Assembly (NCBI GenBank): GCA_034406715.1
Contig: CP137880.1
Span: 124,001 to 188,000, forward strand
DNA from: Rhodotorula mucilaginosa
Lineage: Eukaryota > Basidiomycota > Microbotryomycetes > Sporidiobolales > Sporidiobolaceae
Reading direction: 5' to 3'
DNA length: 64,000 bases
Each line of letters starts with the position of its first letter. Within the stretch, counting starts at the first letter, position 1. Below, piece after piece: positions 22,058 through 36,117 of the stretch. The position numbers were made by a program, and so were the translations under genes. Below the pieces are notes generated by a model. The model saw nothing but the letters and a program-made list of their open reading frames with translations. It did no database searches and was not told the DNA's origin.

Positions 22058-24391
22058 CTAGCCGCGCCAGTACACGCCCGGTATGCCCGCGTTCGAGTAG
22101 GCGGACCAGTGCTGAACCGGCTGCATCGGCCCGTAGGGAAGGACAGGGTGCGCGCCATAAGCCGGAGGCAGTTCGTACCCACTCTGCTGCAACGCCCGGA
22201 CTGGCGTCAGATGGCTTGCTCCGAGCGGCGGCGGCGGCGCGAGCAGACTCGGGTGCACGGAAGGCGGCGCCGGTGGCGCAGAGAGGCTTTGCGGAGTCGA
22301 CGTCGTCGAACCGATCGGACTGCTGGCCGTTTCAGCGCTGACGCGACGATGCGAATTGGACAAAGGCGGCAGGATCGGACGAGTCGATAAGGGCGAGCAC
22401 GCGTAGGCTGCTGCTGGCGGCGGCGGCGGTGGCGGCGGAACTGCGTGGTACCGCGACTGGGGCAACACGTACGGCGGGGATTGCCAGCTTGAAGAAGCTC
22501 GGAGGACGGGCGATGACGCCGCCGAGACCGAGTGCGAGTAGGCGGGATGAATCGGCACGGCCGGGTACTGAGCAAACGGGTTCGCCCAAACCGGCTGAGT
22601 CTGGATCGGCACCGGATGCATCGTCTGGTAGTAACCGAGTCCTTGTCCCGCCGCAAGGGCATAGTATCCGAGCTCGAGTTGACCTTGCTGCAGTTGCCGG
22701 TAGTGTTCCGGGTCGTACCGCGGCGAGAACGAGTCGACCAAGGTCGGGAACCCCGCGCCCGCACCGACCGCCGCAAAGTGGGGAGGCAACACGGCGCCGC
22801 CAAAGTAGGCAGGCGCGGGCCCCCCGTGTGCCGACGAGGAGGACGACGATGGTCGCGAGTACAGCGGAGACGAGGCCGCCGAGCCAGCGACGCTGAACAA
22901 GAACGGGACCGACTGGAGAGGAGGAGCGCATGCCCAAGCCGGCGGTGCCTTTGCTCCGTACATCGTCTGTCCGGGGACGGGCACGCTGGGGTAAGAGATA
23001 GGTCCTGCACTGTACGACCGTGCCATCGACTCGGCGGAGTAGTCGACCGACGCCGACGGTCCTTTGAGGTCCGAAGCAGACGACGATCCGACAGAGAACC
23101 GTCCAAAGGCCTCTCCAGCGGACCGTTTCCCGAGGCTCGACGACAGTGACGAGCGCGCGTCGCTGCGAAGCCGGGACGGAGAGAGCAAGGAAGGATCGGA
23201 GAGGTGATTCCGGTCGGCGTGACCGTAGACGGGAAGTGGCGCAGACGCAGCCGTCGAGCCGACGGGAGCGGACGCTGGCACGTGGGACAGGAATGGCGGA
23301 GAGAGGCTCAAGGGGGTGCGAGTCGATGTCGACAAATCGAGCTTGCGCCGAGTTCGGCGGCCGCCCTCGAACGGATCCTCGTCGGGCGACAGCGGGTGCG
23401 GGACAGGCTGGGGAATTTGTTCAAGACCCAGGCCAAGGCCGCACGGATGGACGCGAGTCGCCGAGTGCCGGACGCGCTTCGACCCTGCAGTACGTCTCGA
23501 AGGCGTGGCGAAAACGGCGCTTTTTGCCAGCGGCGGCGTCGTCTTGCCGAGCCTGGCATTCCTCGAAGCGACGTGCCCTTGCAGCAGCCGGAGCCAGGCG
23601 TTGTAATCTTCCTCCGAGACATGCAAGGTCCAGTCAAGGCCGCGCAAGAACTCGACTTCGCCGGCGACGAGCGGTTTCTGCGGACGACACGACGTCGAGG
23701 TCAGCTTTCTCGCCCACCATCAGTCGCTCGGTATTCGGTTAAGCGTACCAGCTCGAGTGACGACACCTGAGACCATGTCTGCGCGGTGTAAGCTTTAGAG
23801 GGCGAGCGGATGTCAGTACGGACGGCGGCTATGGGTTGGACGGAATTCCACGGCATTGATCGAGCGAGGCTCACTCTGATCGTCGAGGATCTTGTTGGCG
23901 AGCATCAGCCCCGTCACCGCTAGGCGGTATTCGGACCCCGGTGCGCCATCGATCGCGTTCTGCTGCTTCAACCGTGAGACGAGGAGGAGCGACAAGAGAA
24001 CGACCGAGACCGAGACTTGAGCTGCGGATTTTTCGAAGAGGGAGAGCGCGGAGCGCGGATCAGCCCGGACTTGCACGCCACGCCGTCGTGATGGCAAGTG
24101 AAGGGGCTCACTGGTCGAAAGAACCTCTTGGCAGAAGCGGACGAAGCGCTCGGTTGGCTGGATTTGCAGTCGGGCGACCTCGCTCGTTGTCCGACTCGTC
24201 TCTTTCGCCCCGGACTTGGATGCGCTCGGAGCGAACCACAGCCAGCTGACCATTTCCGCCGCAAAGAGGGCCAACGGGCTGACGGGAGACACCTCGGCGA
24301 CCGGAACCCTCGCCGCCTTGCCCTTGGAAGAGGGCGGTGCAGTCTGGAGCGGCAACGGCGCGAGCGTGTGCGCGCTCATGGCGACGGCCAT
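22058..24391 (-). CDS. Pho80/Pcl-type cyclin with long Pro/Ser/Tyr-rich tail
   Basis: Predicted 696 residues in four exons: 24391..24112, 24021..23875, 23792..23749 and 23677..22058. Residues about 30-200 form a cyclin box: FVRFCQEVLSTT, VVLLSLLLVSRLKQQN, YRLAVTGLMLANKILDD, TYTAQTWSQVSSLEL and EVEFLRGLDWTLHVSEEDYNAWL. This matches fungal cyclins that partner Pho85 or Cdc28-type kinases. The remaining roughly 490 residues are low complexity, rich in Ser, Pro, Ala and Tyr, with a poly-Pro run near PQSRYHAVPP. They resemble regulated, disordered tails with many possible phospho-sites. The start could also be the internal Met five codons in. The exact kinase partner cannot be told from sequence alone. 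Confidence 0.83.
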
Positions 24392-26836
24392 TTCAGGACC
24401 GCGGGCGGCTCAGGCCACCGACGCAAGCTTGACTGAGCGTACAAGGCGGCGAGTCGAGGACGAGGGAAGAACGGGAATGGGACACTTTTTCGGCGTGGAA
24501 CCGAGGCGGCTCCCGCGCCGTCGCCGAAGAATGCGAAGCGGGGTAATGAGCGGGGTCCTCGTCCCGCCACCGTACGGAGCAGCGCGGAGGACACGTACGC
24601 GTACAGAGAGCTTATCGAGCCCACTGCGTGTAGTCATAGCTCTCACGCGGTTCCGGCCGTTTCCCTAGCGTTTGCATGTCCTCCGGCCTGAAGTCACGCA
24701 CGCGTACACGTAGTTACTTCAAAGTGCGGTTGCTGTATGTAAAGCGGCTGCTGCGGCATGCGTGTACACAGGCCCGGCGGCCAACTGACCCACTTCAGCA
24801 CGCGGCGATCAACCGTACAAATGCGAGGTGGGCAAGTCTTGCCTTCCGGAGACAATTGGTGGAAATGCGTGTGATCACATGTACAAACACGCGCGCGATC
24901 CCAGCTCGCAGACTGGAGCGCGCCCGGAAGATGGCCTCCTGCAGCTTAAGGGGTTTGGTTCGAACCCGCGCGCAGTTTGCGCGCAGCTGTAACGTACATA
25001 TGTACTGTACATACCCGCGCAATCTTCTCAAGCTCGTGAAGCCCGGCAATATGATCGGCGTCACTGCGCTGATCAGAGCTCCTGAAGGAGTTCAAGTGGC
25101 TCTGTGCCACAGTCCCCTGGGCCTGACGACCCACCCTCGAGCTCCTGTAATACAATAGCGGCGCGGGTGCGAGCTCCAGGCAAGTCGCGCGCTTTCGATT
25201 GGGTTCAGAGAGCACTCGAGCGCGACCTCCGCGCGCGTCACCCGCCGAGCTTACAATAAAGAAGGGGCTCGCTCTAGCTTGTTTGCATACATTGTCCATC
25301 ATAATAGCCTAATGAGTGAACATCGAATTACTGCCTCCGGAAGTTCGAATGAGGTATTGCCCTTCTCAATCTCAGCTCGGACTTGGACTGAGGGACTCCC
25401 TCGGACAGAAGATCCAGCATCATGCATCACGCTTCGAGCCCGCGGCCGGCCGCTTGCTAGCCAGCACGGCTACACGGCCCGTAGCCTACGTCCTTGGGAT
25501 CGCGCGCGGTCTGAACGACTGCATACGCACTGACTGCGGCGTTTACTGCTGCGAGGCGCTTGAAAGGAGGCCGCGAGTTTGCCATGCATGTCTTACATGC
25601 CGTACCATGTCTCTGCGTAGCTTTCGAGATGCGTATGTAACTACCCACAGCAAAGGTGCAGTGATCCTCTTGTGCCTGTCGCTTCCCTCATCTTCCTCGG
25701 CGAGTCTTGAATCGTGCGTCGCATTGCGGAGACCGAGCGCGGGACGACGCTACGTATATATGTACCTCGCGACCTCACAAGTGGAGCACCGATCCGCACT
25801 ACTCATATAGATAGGCGCCGCAGTCGCTTGTCAAGCCGTTTCTTTATTCACACAGTCAAGTGCTCGAGTGGGTCACGCCCGCTCAAGCGTCGTCAAGCCC
25901 CCTTTGTTGAACACTGCTTCTCCAGCCGGCACAATGCTCCGGTCTCGCTCGTTCACCATACGTAGCTTCAGCTTGCGAGCTCTGCAACGAGCGCAGCCGG
26001 TCAGCCTCCCATTGCTAACTGAACTCTTGAGATCCGACGCGGCGACGCCATCGCAACGTCCGACTATTTGCCTCCGAGATTCCAGGTCCGGCGCCCTGGC
26101 ACAGGGCGGTTCAAGATGCGGCCACTGAGACTGACGTCGGCTGCAGCTCTGGTCAAGCCACCGGATGGTGTACAAGAGGAGCTCGCGCACAAGCTCACGG
26201 ATCATGACAGCAGGGCGGAATTGCCCTGAGGCGTTTGCCACTGCCAGGTACGAATCTAGCGATACGGTTGATTCAGACTCGGAGACAGCTCTCGCTCGCC
26301 GGACTACACCTTTACTGTGGTTATGCTGCGTCGGTGGGGGATCAGATCGACTCCGTGCGCGGTGAACGTTGCGCTCAGCTGCAACTTTTGCCGAGCACAA
26401 GCTCTCGAGCACATGAGCACTGCTCATCTCGCTGCTCGGATCAGTCGGGCTTTTCGGCATGCTTTCTACACAGCCCACATCGCTTGACGCGCTGCAACCG
26501 ATAGGCTGCGAGGAGTTGGAGCGCTCCGAAAGGTGGAATCTAAGAGCTTTCACGAGGCAGGCCGGCTCCAGGAACTGACGATTTGCGAGCGAGAGCGCAC
26601 GTGAGAGCACGCGTCGTCGTGCAAGGTCGGCTCTGCTGGAGCAGCCTCGCATCTTCGATACTGCGCTCCTTGAGCCTATGGTAGTCGGCGAGAGGCTGAC
26701 GAGAAAACGCTCGCAGGAAAAAAAGAGAATTTACGGCAGTGGGGGTGGGTACATCAACAGGAGAACACAAAGCGGGTAGAGATTCAGGGGAAAGTCACAT
26801 GTATGGATGGGAGGCGCCCTTCGCCCGCCGGCTCGA
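24392..26836. promoter_or_regulatory. 2.4-kb gap upstream of the cyclin gene; no supported gene
   Basis: The largest gap in the window. It is clearly less GC-rich than the genes. TGTACA or TGTAC motifs recur (24763, 24880, a GTACATATGTAC palindrome at 24994-25005, 25761, 26169). A 260-codon open frame on the minus strand (25873-26652) is the only long one, and its product has no family resemblance. It probably combines a long promoter of the cyclin gene with the 3' flank of the E3 ligase gene. A decayed element or a non-coding RNA cannot be excluded. Confidence 0.45.
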
Positions 26837-29655
26837 TCAAGCCGCGGGTCTTGCCCCGGACAACCTTGCCCTCTTGGCTTCGCGCGCCGCCTCGGCGTCG
26901 TTCACGCGTTTGCGAGCGGCGCCAGAATCGAGCTTGGCGGCGGCTTGCGCACCACCGGGAGCCGGCAGTGGGTTCAAAACGTCCCGTTGATTGACGGCAG
27001 GCGATCGCGCGCCAGAGGGGCCAACCGGCACGCCAGCATATCGGTGCCGAACGGCGTCCATCCGTTGTTTGACTGCCTGCTGCGCTCGGGCGTCCATCGC
27101 CGCTCTGGCCTCGGCGGCGGCGTCTGCACGACGCTGTGCTCGCTTCCGGTCGAGTTCCGCTCGCAACTTGTCCGTTTCCGCTCGCAACCGGGCAAGCTCT
27201 TCTTGCTCGCGACGGGCGGCGTCCTCCCGTTGTCGCCGGCGCGCGGCATCGGCGTCGAGTCGTGCTTGGACGCGAGCGTCAGCAGCTGCTTTTGCCGCTG
27301 CTTGCTTGCGCGCTCGCGGTTTGGCCGGCGCCGGCGGCGCGGCAGCGAGCCCGCGCCCGAAATTGGCAGGTCCGGCAGCAGCGACGACTCGGTTGGCGCC
27401 CAGAGCGGCGTAGGCCGCAACTTGCGGCGGCGGCAGGTGAGCCACCTTTGGATCCGGAGCGGCGGGCTTCGCCATCTTGAGCTTGGCGAAATCGTCCTCC
27501 CTGAGTTCGAGTTCGGCGTTCAGACGGCGAGCTTCTTCCTCCGCGGCGATGCGAGCGGCTTCGACCTTTGAGGCAGGGTAGGGGGGTTGGCGCGCAGGGC
27601 CAAGGAAGAGTCAGGATAAAAAAACACTCACGAACTGCGATCGTGAGGAAGAGAGGGCTCACCTCCTGGAAGTTGCGAGAGTCCGTATCGTCCCACAGCG
27701 CACACGTCGCCGTGGCGTCGACCTTCTGACCGAGCGGGAGATTCGATCCCGGATTCTTGAAATGCTGGTATCCCTCGATGCTGCATGAACGTTAAGCACG
27801 TCAGCTCTTGTCACGGATCAGGCGAAGGTACATCAGGACGTCGTGACGCACATCTTGTTGCAAATGTAGCAGGAGAGGGTGCCGCAATTCGAGCACCTGA
27901 TTTTGTTGCACGTCCCCGATTCCTTGACGTACGGCTCGTTGCACCCCGGCTTGGGACAGCGACGAATAAGAGCTTCGGTCATCGCTTCCTCGACGTGGTG
28001 GACCGACTTGAGCTTGAGTTCGCTGTCGGTGACTTCGGCGCAGGTCTTGGGGAGGTGGTCGCGCTTCTTGCAGTCGCGGCAGCTGACGATGCGGCAGTCG
28101 GGGCGGTGACAGTGGAAGAGACGCTCGTCTGGGTTCTCGATGATCATGGCGAACGGGCAGAACGGGCACTTGACGAGTCCCTCGATCTCGGCTTCGTCGA
28201 CCTCTTTCTCCTGCTTGATTTTGTGCAGCGCGCCGAGAGTCTTGCGCGGCAGACACTTGACGAGCTCGGATTCGGGAAATGTCGCGTCGCAGCCGTCCGT
28301 CGCCATGCACTTGAGGATGTACTTTCGCAACCCGATCTCGTTGTCGGCGATCCCGCGGACGCAGTCGGGGCAGAATTGACAGCCTTCCGAGCAGGTGACT
28401 GTATGCATGTGCAGATGTCAATTCAACCTCCAAGAGACTCGCCTCGGGACCAAACGAGCCGGACGCACCGAGTTGGGACATGGCGGTTTCGCCAAAGCAG
28501 CACCCGCATTCGAAGAACGCGCCCGCCTTGATCTCCTCCGCCAGCCGCTTCTCCTGCGCCTCCCTTCGACGCTGCAGCGCCCTCCACTTCGGCAAGCCGT
28601 TCACGACCCACTCTCGCTCGCGGTCAAAGTTGTCGTCCTGCTTCTGGCGCCCTTTGCCCTTGTTGGACCTCGCGGACGCGAGCATCTTGATGCCCCGTTG
28701 CTCGACAGGTCGTTGCATGAGTGCTGTCAGGGCGATAAAGGTCGGCGCGTAGAGGTGAGAGCTGTTTGAAAAGTATTTGCGCACGTCGGGTAGGCGGATG
28801 AGCGGGAAATCGTGCGAAAGCTGGTCGACGCTGCAAAGTAAGAGTCGCCTCGGTAAGAACGAGTTGCTGGTGTGGTTGTCCCCGGGAGAAGGGAGCAGAC
28901 ATCCAAGACGGCAAGACTTACGCTGCATCGTGGTAAGTCACATTCCAGTTTGCGCCGCGTTTCGGGATGTCAACCCAGCTCTGCGCCGTCCTCTCGATCT
29001 CGTCGTCCTCGTCGATCGTGTTCTCGACCTGCATGAACGCCTCTCCGTTGCGCGCCTGCTCGTGTTCGTCGGCGCGACCTTTGCCCTTGCCGCCGCCGCC
29101 GCTCCCGCCGGCAGCAGCGCCCTTTGCGACGACGTCGTCTGCTTCTTTCGGGTAACCGTTCGGCATGCTGAGGAACCCTTCGAGGACCGCTTCGATTTCG
29201 GCGGGACCGTACGCCGGTTGGTGCAGCAGTTGGGTCTTGAGGTGCGCACGGGAAATGTCGGGCAAGATGCCCACGATAGCTTGGACCGCATCCTCGAACG
29301 GACTCGTAGCAGCCGCGGCGGGCACCGGACCTGCTTGAGCACCCGCACGATTTGCCTGTTGAGGCTCCTTGGGCGCCGGTCCGGCCACTGGCGCGAACCC
29401 GGCGATCTGGACGTCGTCGTCGCCGTCGTCGTCGACTTTGTGTTTAAACCTGACGTTCTGCCGCGCCGGAAGAAACAGGAGATCGTCCATGTCGTAATCG
29501 TCTTCTGGGTCGCTATCGATCTCGATGGCAGCTGGTAGACCGAAGCGTACGCGGCGGGGCGACGGTCCAGGCGGGACGGGAACGTGGGCAGCTCTCGCTC
29601 CGGAGGGGCCTGCAGCGGGCATGGGCTGGTTGGCTGGGGGCGCAGGTAGCGCCAT
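26837..29655 (-). CDS. RBR (RING-IBR-RING) E3 ubiquitin ligase, RNF216/TRIAD3-like
   Basis: Predicted 829-residue ubiquitin ligase. Exons: 29655..28922, 28830..28469, 28398..27852, 27780..27663 and 27565..26837. The N-terminus is disordered with acidic stretches, then a helical segment (DAVQAIVGILPDISRAHLKTQL) like the CUE-like region of TRIAD3 homologues. RING1 starts at FFECGCCF and continues with CSEGCQFCPDCV. The IBR follows (VKCPFCPFAMII and HRPDCRIVSCRDCKKR). RING2 shows RCPKPGCNEPYVKESGTCNKIRC in two overlapping stretches, with the expected catalytic Cys in GTCNKIRC. The C-terminal 240 residues form a long Ala/Arg/Glu-rich coiled coil with terminal basic residues (KRARLSGARPAA). The exon 3/4 junction restores CYICNKIIEGYQHF, as in the family. 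Confidence 0.85.
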
Positions 29656-29976
29656 GCTGTGCCCTTTTCCACACCTCCGCCTCGGTCTCGCTTGCAGGGC
29701 GGGTGAGGGGAGAGACGCCTCGAGCAAAGCTGCGCGTTCGTTCAACGCGTTGCGACGCCTGTTTGCGCAAACTCGGCCGGGGCCAGCTGGAGAGAGATAA
29801 TGCGAGTTGCGTGGGAGTTCTAGTATGGGTACATGAGCTACAACAACCATGGAGATGTCGAGAGGCAGGAACAAAAGAGGGGGGTGCCGAGAGAGCTACC
29901 TCGAATTGACCGAGGGCGCCGCCACAGCTAGTCTCGTCTAGAAGGCTCACACCGGAGGATGTAAAGTGCACGCAGC
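29656..29976. other. Intergenic: E3 ligase promoter and TIM22 3' flank
   Basis: About 320 bp between two minus-strand genes. No coding sequence is supported. The part just upstream of the ligase ATG contains tandem CTC/GCC-rich sequence. Confidence 0.45.
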
Positions 29977-30801
29977 TCAATCGTCGTCGGGCGTGTCTCG
30001 TCGCATATACGAGTCGATCGCGGCCGAAAAGGCGGCGAAACCGAGCCCACCGAACGCCATCGCGCGAGGTCCGCTATTCCGCGCGAGGACCGCGCCAGAG
30101 ACGAGTCCGGCATAGACCGAGTTGTAGATGTCGTTCTTCGCTCGGAACTGTAGGCAAGAGAGTCAGCTTTTCCGGAGTTTCACGCCGTCGCCGCGATAAG
30201 CCGGCGGAGGGATTGCGCCACCCGGAGGAGGTCAACCTGTGAAGGAGGCTCGCAAGCGGAATGCAAGCCGACTTACTCCCTCGATGACACATTCTGTACC
30301 AGCATAAAGCGCACCGACCATACCGAACCCTTTGCCCTGCCGCCACATGCCCTTGCCCATGTCGGCAAAGATGACCTTTGCCTTTTGGCTCGTCTTCATC
30401 CCTTCGTACTGCTGCCGCTGGAACGGGTCCTCGATCGTGAAGGAGGAACCCATGAGGGAGAAGAAGGCTCCGATCGCGAAACCTGCGCGACAAGAGTACG
30501 AACTTGAGTCAGCGCCATCGGCAACAGCTCTCAGCTCGCCGGTAACAAGTCAAGTAATTGACCTGGCTACCGGCGAGCAAGCGTAGAGGGAACGCCGAGC
30601 CGACTCACCCATCGCTCCACTGATCGCAGCCTTGGCTACGGGGCTCTCCATCCCCTCCTGGACCATCCTGACCTGCTTCATCTGCCAGATGATGTCTCGC
30701 CGCTCGTCGACCGTCTTGACCCTGACTTCGCCCGTCTGCGGATCAGGCGAAGGCGGCTCGTAGCCGGGCACGACGAACGGTGTCAAGTACTGCGACGCCA
30801 T
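29977..30801 (-). CDS. TIM22: Mitochondrial inner-membrane translocase subunit Tim22
   Basis: Predicted 189 residues, close to the usual Tim22 size. Tim22 is the channel of the carrier translocase that inserts multi-span proteins, such as the YHM2-type carrier encoded in this window, into the inner membrane. Exons: 30801..30609, 30482..30277 and 30147..29977. The family's signature regions are present: [31 protein letters not shown], and [27 protein letters not shown] over two overlapping parts. Four hydrophobic segments can be placed. The first intron (126 bp) is longer than average here. The C-terminus is hydrophilic and acidic (RRDTPDDD). Confidence 0.93.
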
Positions 30802-31763
30802 CCTTCAATTATAGAGGCCTCGTGTCGAGTCGTCCGAGTGTGGTATTGAAGAGAACGTTGAGTGCGGGTCGAGCCGGAGAAGGAGAGCGACTTGACGAGC
30901 GAGCGCAAGTTGGCACCGAGCAGGCAGAGCAAGAGTCGATCAGATGGCGTGCGTCTTGCTCAGGCGTCTCTAGAGTGGTCTATGGCGGTCGTCGGAGGTG
31001 ACCTCGCCCGCGCCGCCGCCTCGAAGTGTCGGCTCACAAGAAAATTTGTCAAAGACTATTGATCTCGCCGCACAAGACAATGAGAAGACTGACGTGCGCA
31101 GAGAAAGATCTAGTAAGACTGCAGAAATGAGAAAGTTCGGGACGATCGGCCGCGCGGCGCGGACCGCAGACCGCAGACCCAACCCTACGGAATTAGCCCC
31201 AGCTCCTGATCCGCCGGTATCGCACTAGGTGGCATCGGAGCCAGGGAAGAGGATGATGAAATAGAGTGAGCGTGAGAACAAGGCGAGACAACGACGGGGA
31301 GGGGACAATTATGCGCAGTGGAGAGCAATGTTGGAAGGGGAAGCGGAAGGGCACCGCGAGGGTAAGGGAAAAGGGTAGGTCGACGATAGTGTGTACAAGC
31401 GGTCGGGAAATGTATAGCACGAGCAAGGGAAAGAAGGGGAAAGGGGGGAGGTTGGTAGAAGAGGAGCAGGGGCAAAAGAAAAGACGACAAGCCGGCCTGA
31501 ACGAAACGGCGGCGGAGAAACGAGGGAAGGGGAAGAAAAAGAGTCGGGAGGGTAGATAGGGGGACCGACACCCGTCCGAGCGCCGCTGAAAGAGAGACGT
31601 AACCCTGGGAGGTCGGGGGAAGGAGGAGGAACCCCACGCGCAGCGTGAAGAAATCTCCTCGAAGAAGGGAAGAAGGGGCGGGCGCGGCGAGGACGAGGCG
31701 GGCCGCAGTCTATGTGAGCGTTGCGAAGAAGAAGTTTGGAGAGACTGGACGACGGGCGACTGA
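30802..31763. other. Intergenic with a long purine-rich strand
   Basis: Nearly 1 kb between the TIM22 start and the SRPK stop, both on the minus strand. On the plus strand, about 31230-31740 is strongly purine-rich (AGG, GAA, GGGA runs), so the transcribed minus strand reads C/T. It may be the TIM22 promoter or the SRPK 3' UTR. Open frames within it are artefacts of the composition. Confidence 0.5.
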
Positions 31764-34556
<2,793 letters not shown>

Positions 34557-36117
34557 CTGCGGCTGCGAGCTGGTACTCGCTTGCATCCAAAGAACGTCTG
34601 CTGTCTGTACTCTCTCGAACAGCTCGGGTGCGTCAGAGTCGAACGCGAGCGGGGCGAGGAGCGAACCGCTCTTGTCGCGGCCGACTCGACTGCAAGTCTC
34701 ATCGCCATCTCTCCCTCTACACGAATCCGCTCGTTCCAGGCTACGCTCACAGACTCTGGGGCGCTCTCCCTCGCCCGACTGATCAGCTATAGGGCTCTCC
34801 TCGGGCAGATGCCGCCAAACCTCCACTTCGTCATGATTCTTCTCCGAAAAGCTAAAACGCTGGGCAGTCCCCTAGGCCTCGGACATGTACACCGCCATGA
34901 GCTTGCTCTTTGCCGCTCCAGCTCGGCCGCATATCGCTACGCGAACCAGGGCAGCGAGTGCTCTCGAGCCCCTCGCATTGGCCTGCAGACGACCGTCGGC
35001 TCACTCACTTCCGGTCAGGGCACAACCCGCGGCAAACATGTCTCGCTTATTCCGGCGCTCCGCTCCCCGCTGCAGCGCGCGGAGGGATGAAAAAGATTCG
35101 AAACAGGGGCCGCCATGCATAACTTATTCTGCCTGTACAGCGTCAAAAGGCAGAAGGCATGATTTCGGAGAGGAGCGCTTCGCCGAAACGACAAGCTGCC
35201 GCGACGGGCCTGCGCGCGCTCAGTGCGTACCAAACTGCAGCTCATACCCCGATCATGAGCTTGATCACGCTCAAGGGCCGCTGCACTGTTGGGATGCAGC
35301 GCAGAATTGATCATCGGCCTGCGCTTTAAGAGCTTATCAGCGCTTCCCTTCCTCGCAAGGCACCACACTGTACCGCCGCCTTCGCCACATGGCATGTCGC
35401 TAGTCCTTGATACAGTACCGCATTCGACTCGCGCCGCCCTATGCATGTGCGACAACGCCGAAGTGCTCGGCAACCTAAAGAGACTCGGCCTGGACTTTTT
35501 TTTCTCTCGAGCTTCTTTCTCGACAAGGCGATCGAGATAACGCAGGCTGCGCTAAAAATGAACACCGCTGCGGCAGTCACGCCACTGTACAGTATGCACA
35601 TTGTACAGTACAGTACCTGCATGCACCTCGCCGAGCAAGTCTGGCGTCGAGTTTTGTTCCGCATGCTGTGCGCGGGAGTTCCTGCTTCGACAAGACTGAC
35701 TGCGCGGAGACCTTGCGTCCTTTATCCGCTGCTGCTGCTGAAAGCTCCACGCGGACAGTGCTCTCCTCCGACTATGTATCACGCTGCGCGAAAAAGGCGC
35801 CGCCGAGAGTACACGAGCTCGGGCGGAGAGCTCGAATCGTCGACGAATGCTCCTTGCGCTCGTTCTTGTTACATCCCCGTACTGCTCGCCACCTTCATCG
35901 GCTCTTACACTTGACTCGGGTGGTGAGACGGCTGACGGTGGCTGGTCTATTTTGCCACCCCGCTCGGGCTCGCTCGAACCTCTACGACCTCCTCGGGATG
36001 TCCGCTCAACTCGTCCTCGACGAGATCCGTGCGCTTTTCCCGCCAGGTTCGCCCGCATCCTGACCCTTTTCAAGCTATACGCTCAGACTCATCAAAGCCT
36101 GCTTAGTGCTCAGCACC
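34557..36117. promoter_or_regulatory. 1.56-kb divergent intergenic region
   Basis: This gap separates the SRPK gene (minus) from the b561-like gene (plus). It is lower in GC than the genes and holds TGTACAG-type motifs clustered around 35588-35620. No open frame has protein-like sequence. Both promoters must be here; the extra length is unexplained. Confidence 0.45.

Noticed and set aside
24950-24970. B-box-like GGTTCGAACCC as part of a tRNA
   Set aside because: The surrounding bases do not form T-arm, anticodon or acceptor stems.
24392-26836. Transposable element or viral relic in the large gap
   Set aside because: I saw no terminal repeats, target-site duplications, or polymerase, integrase, transposase or capsid-like sequence in any frame.
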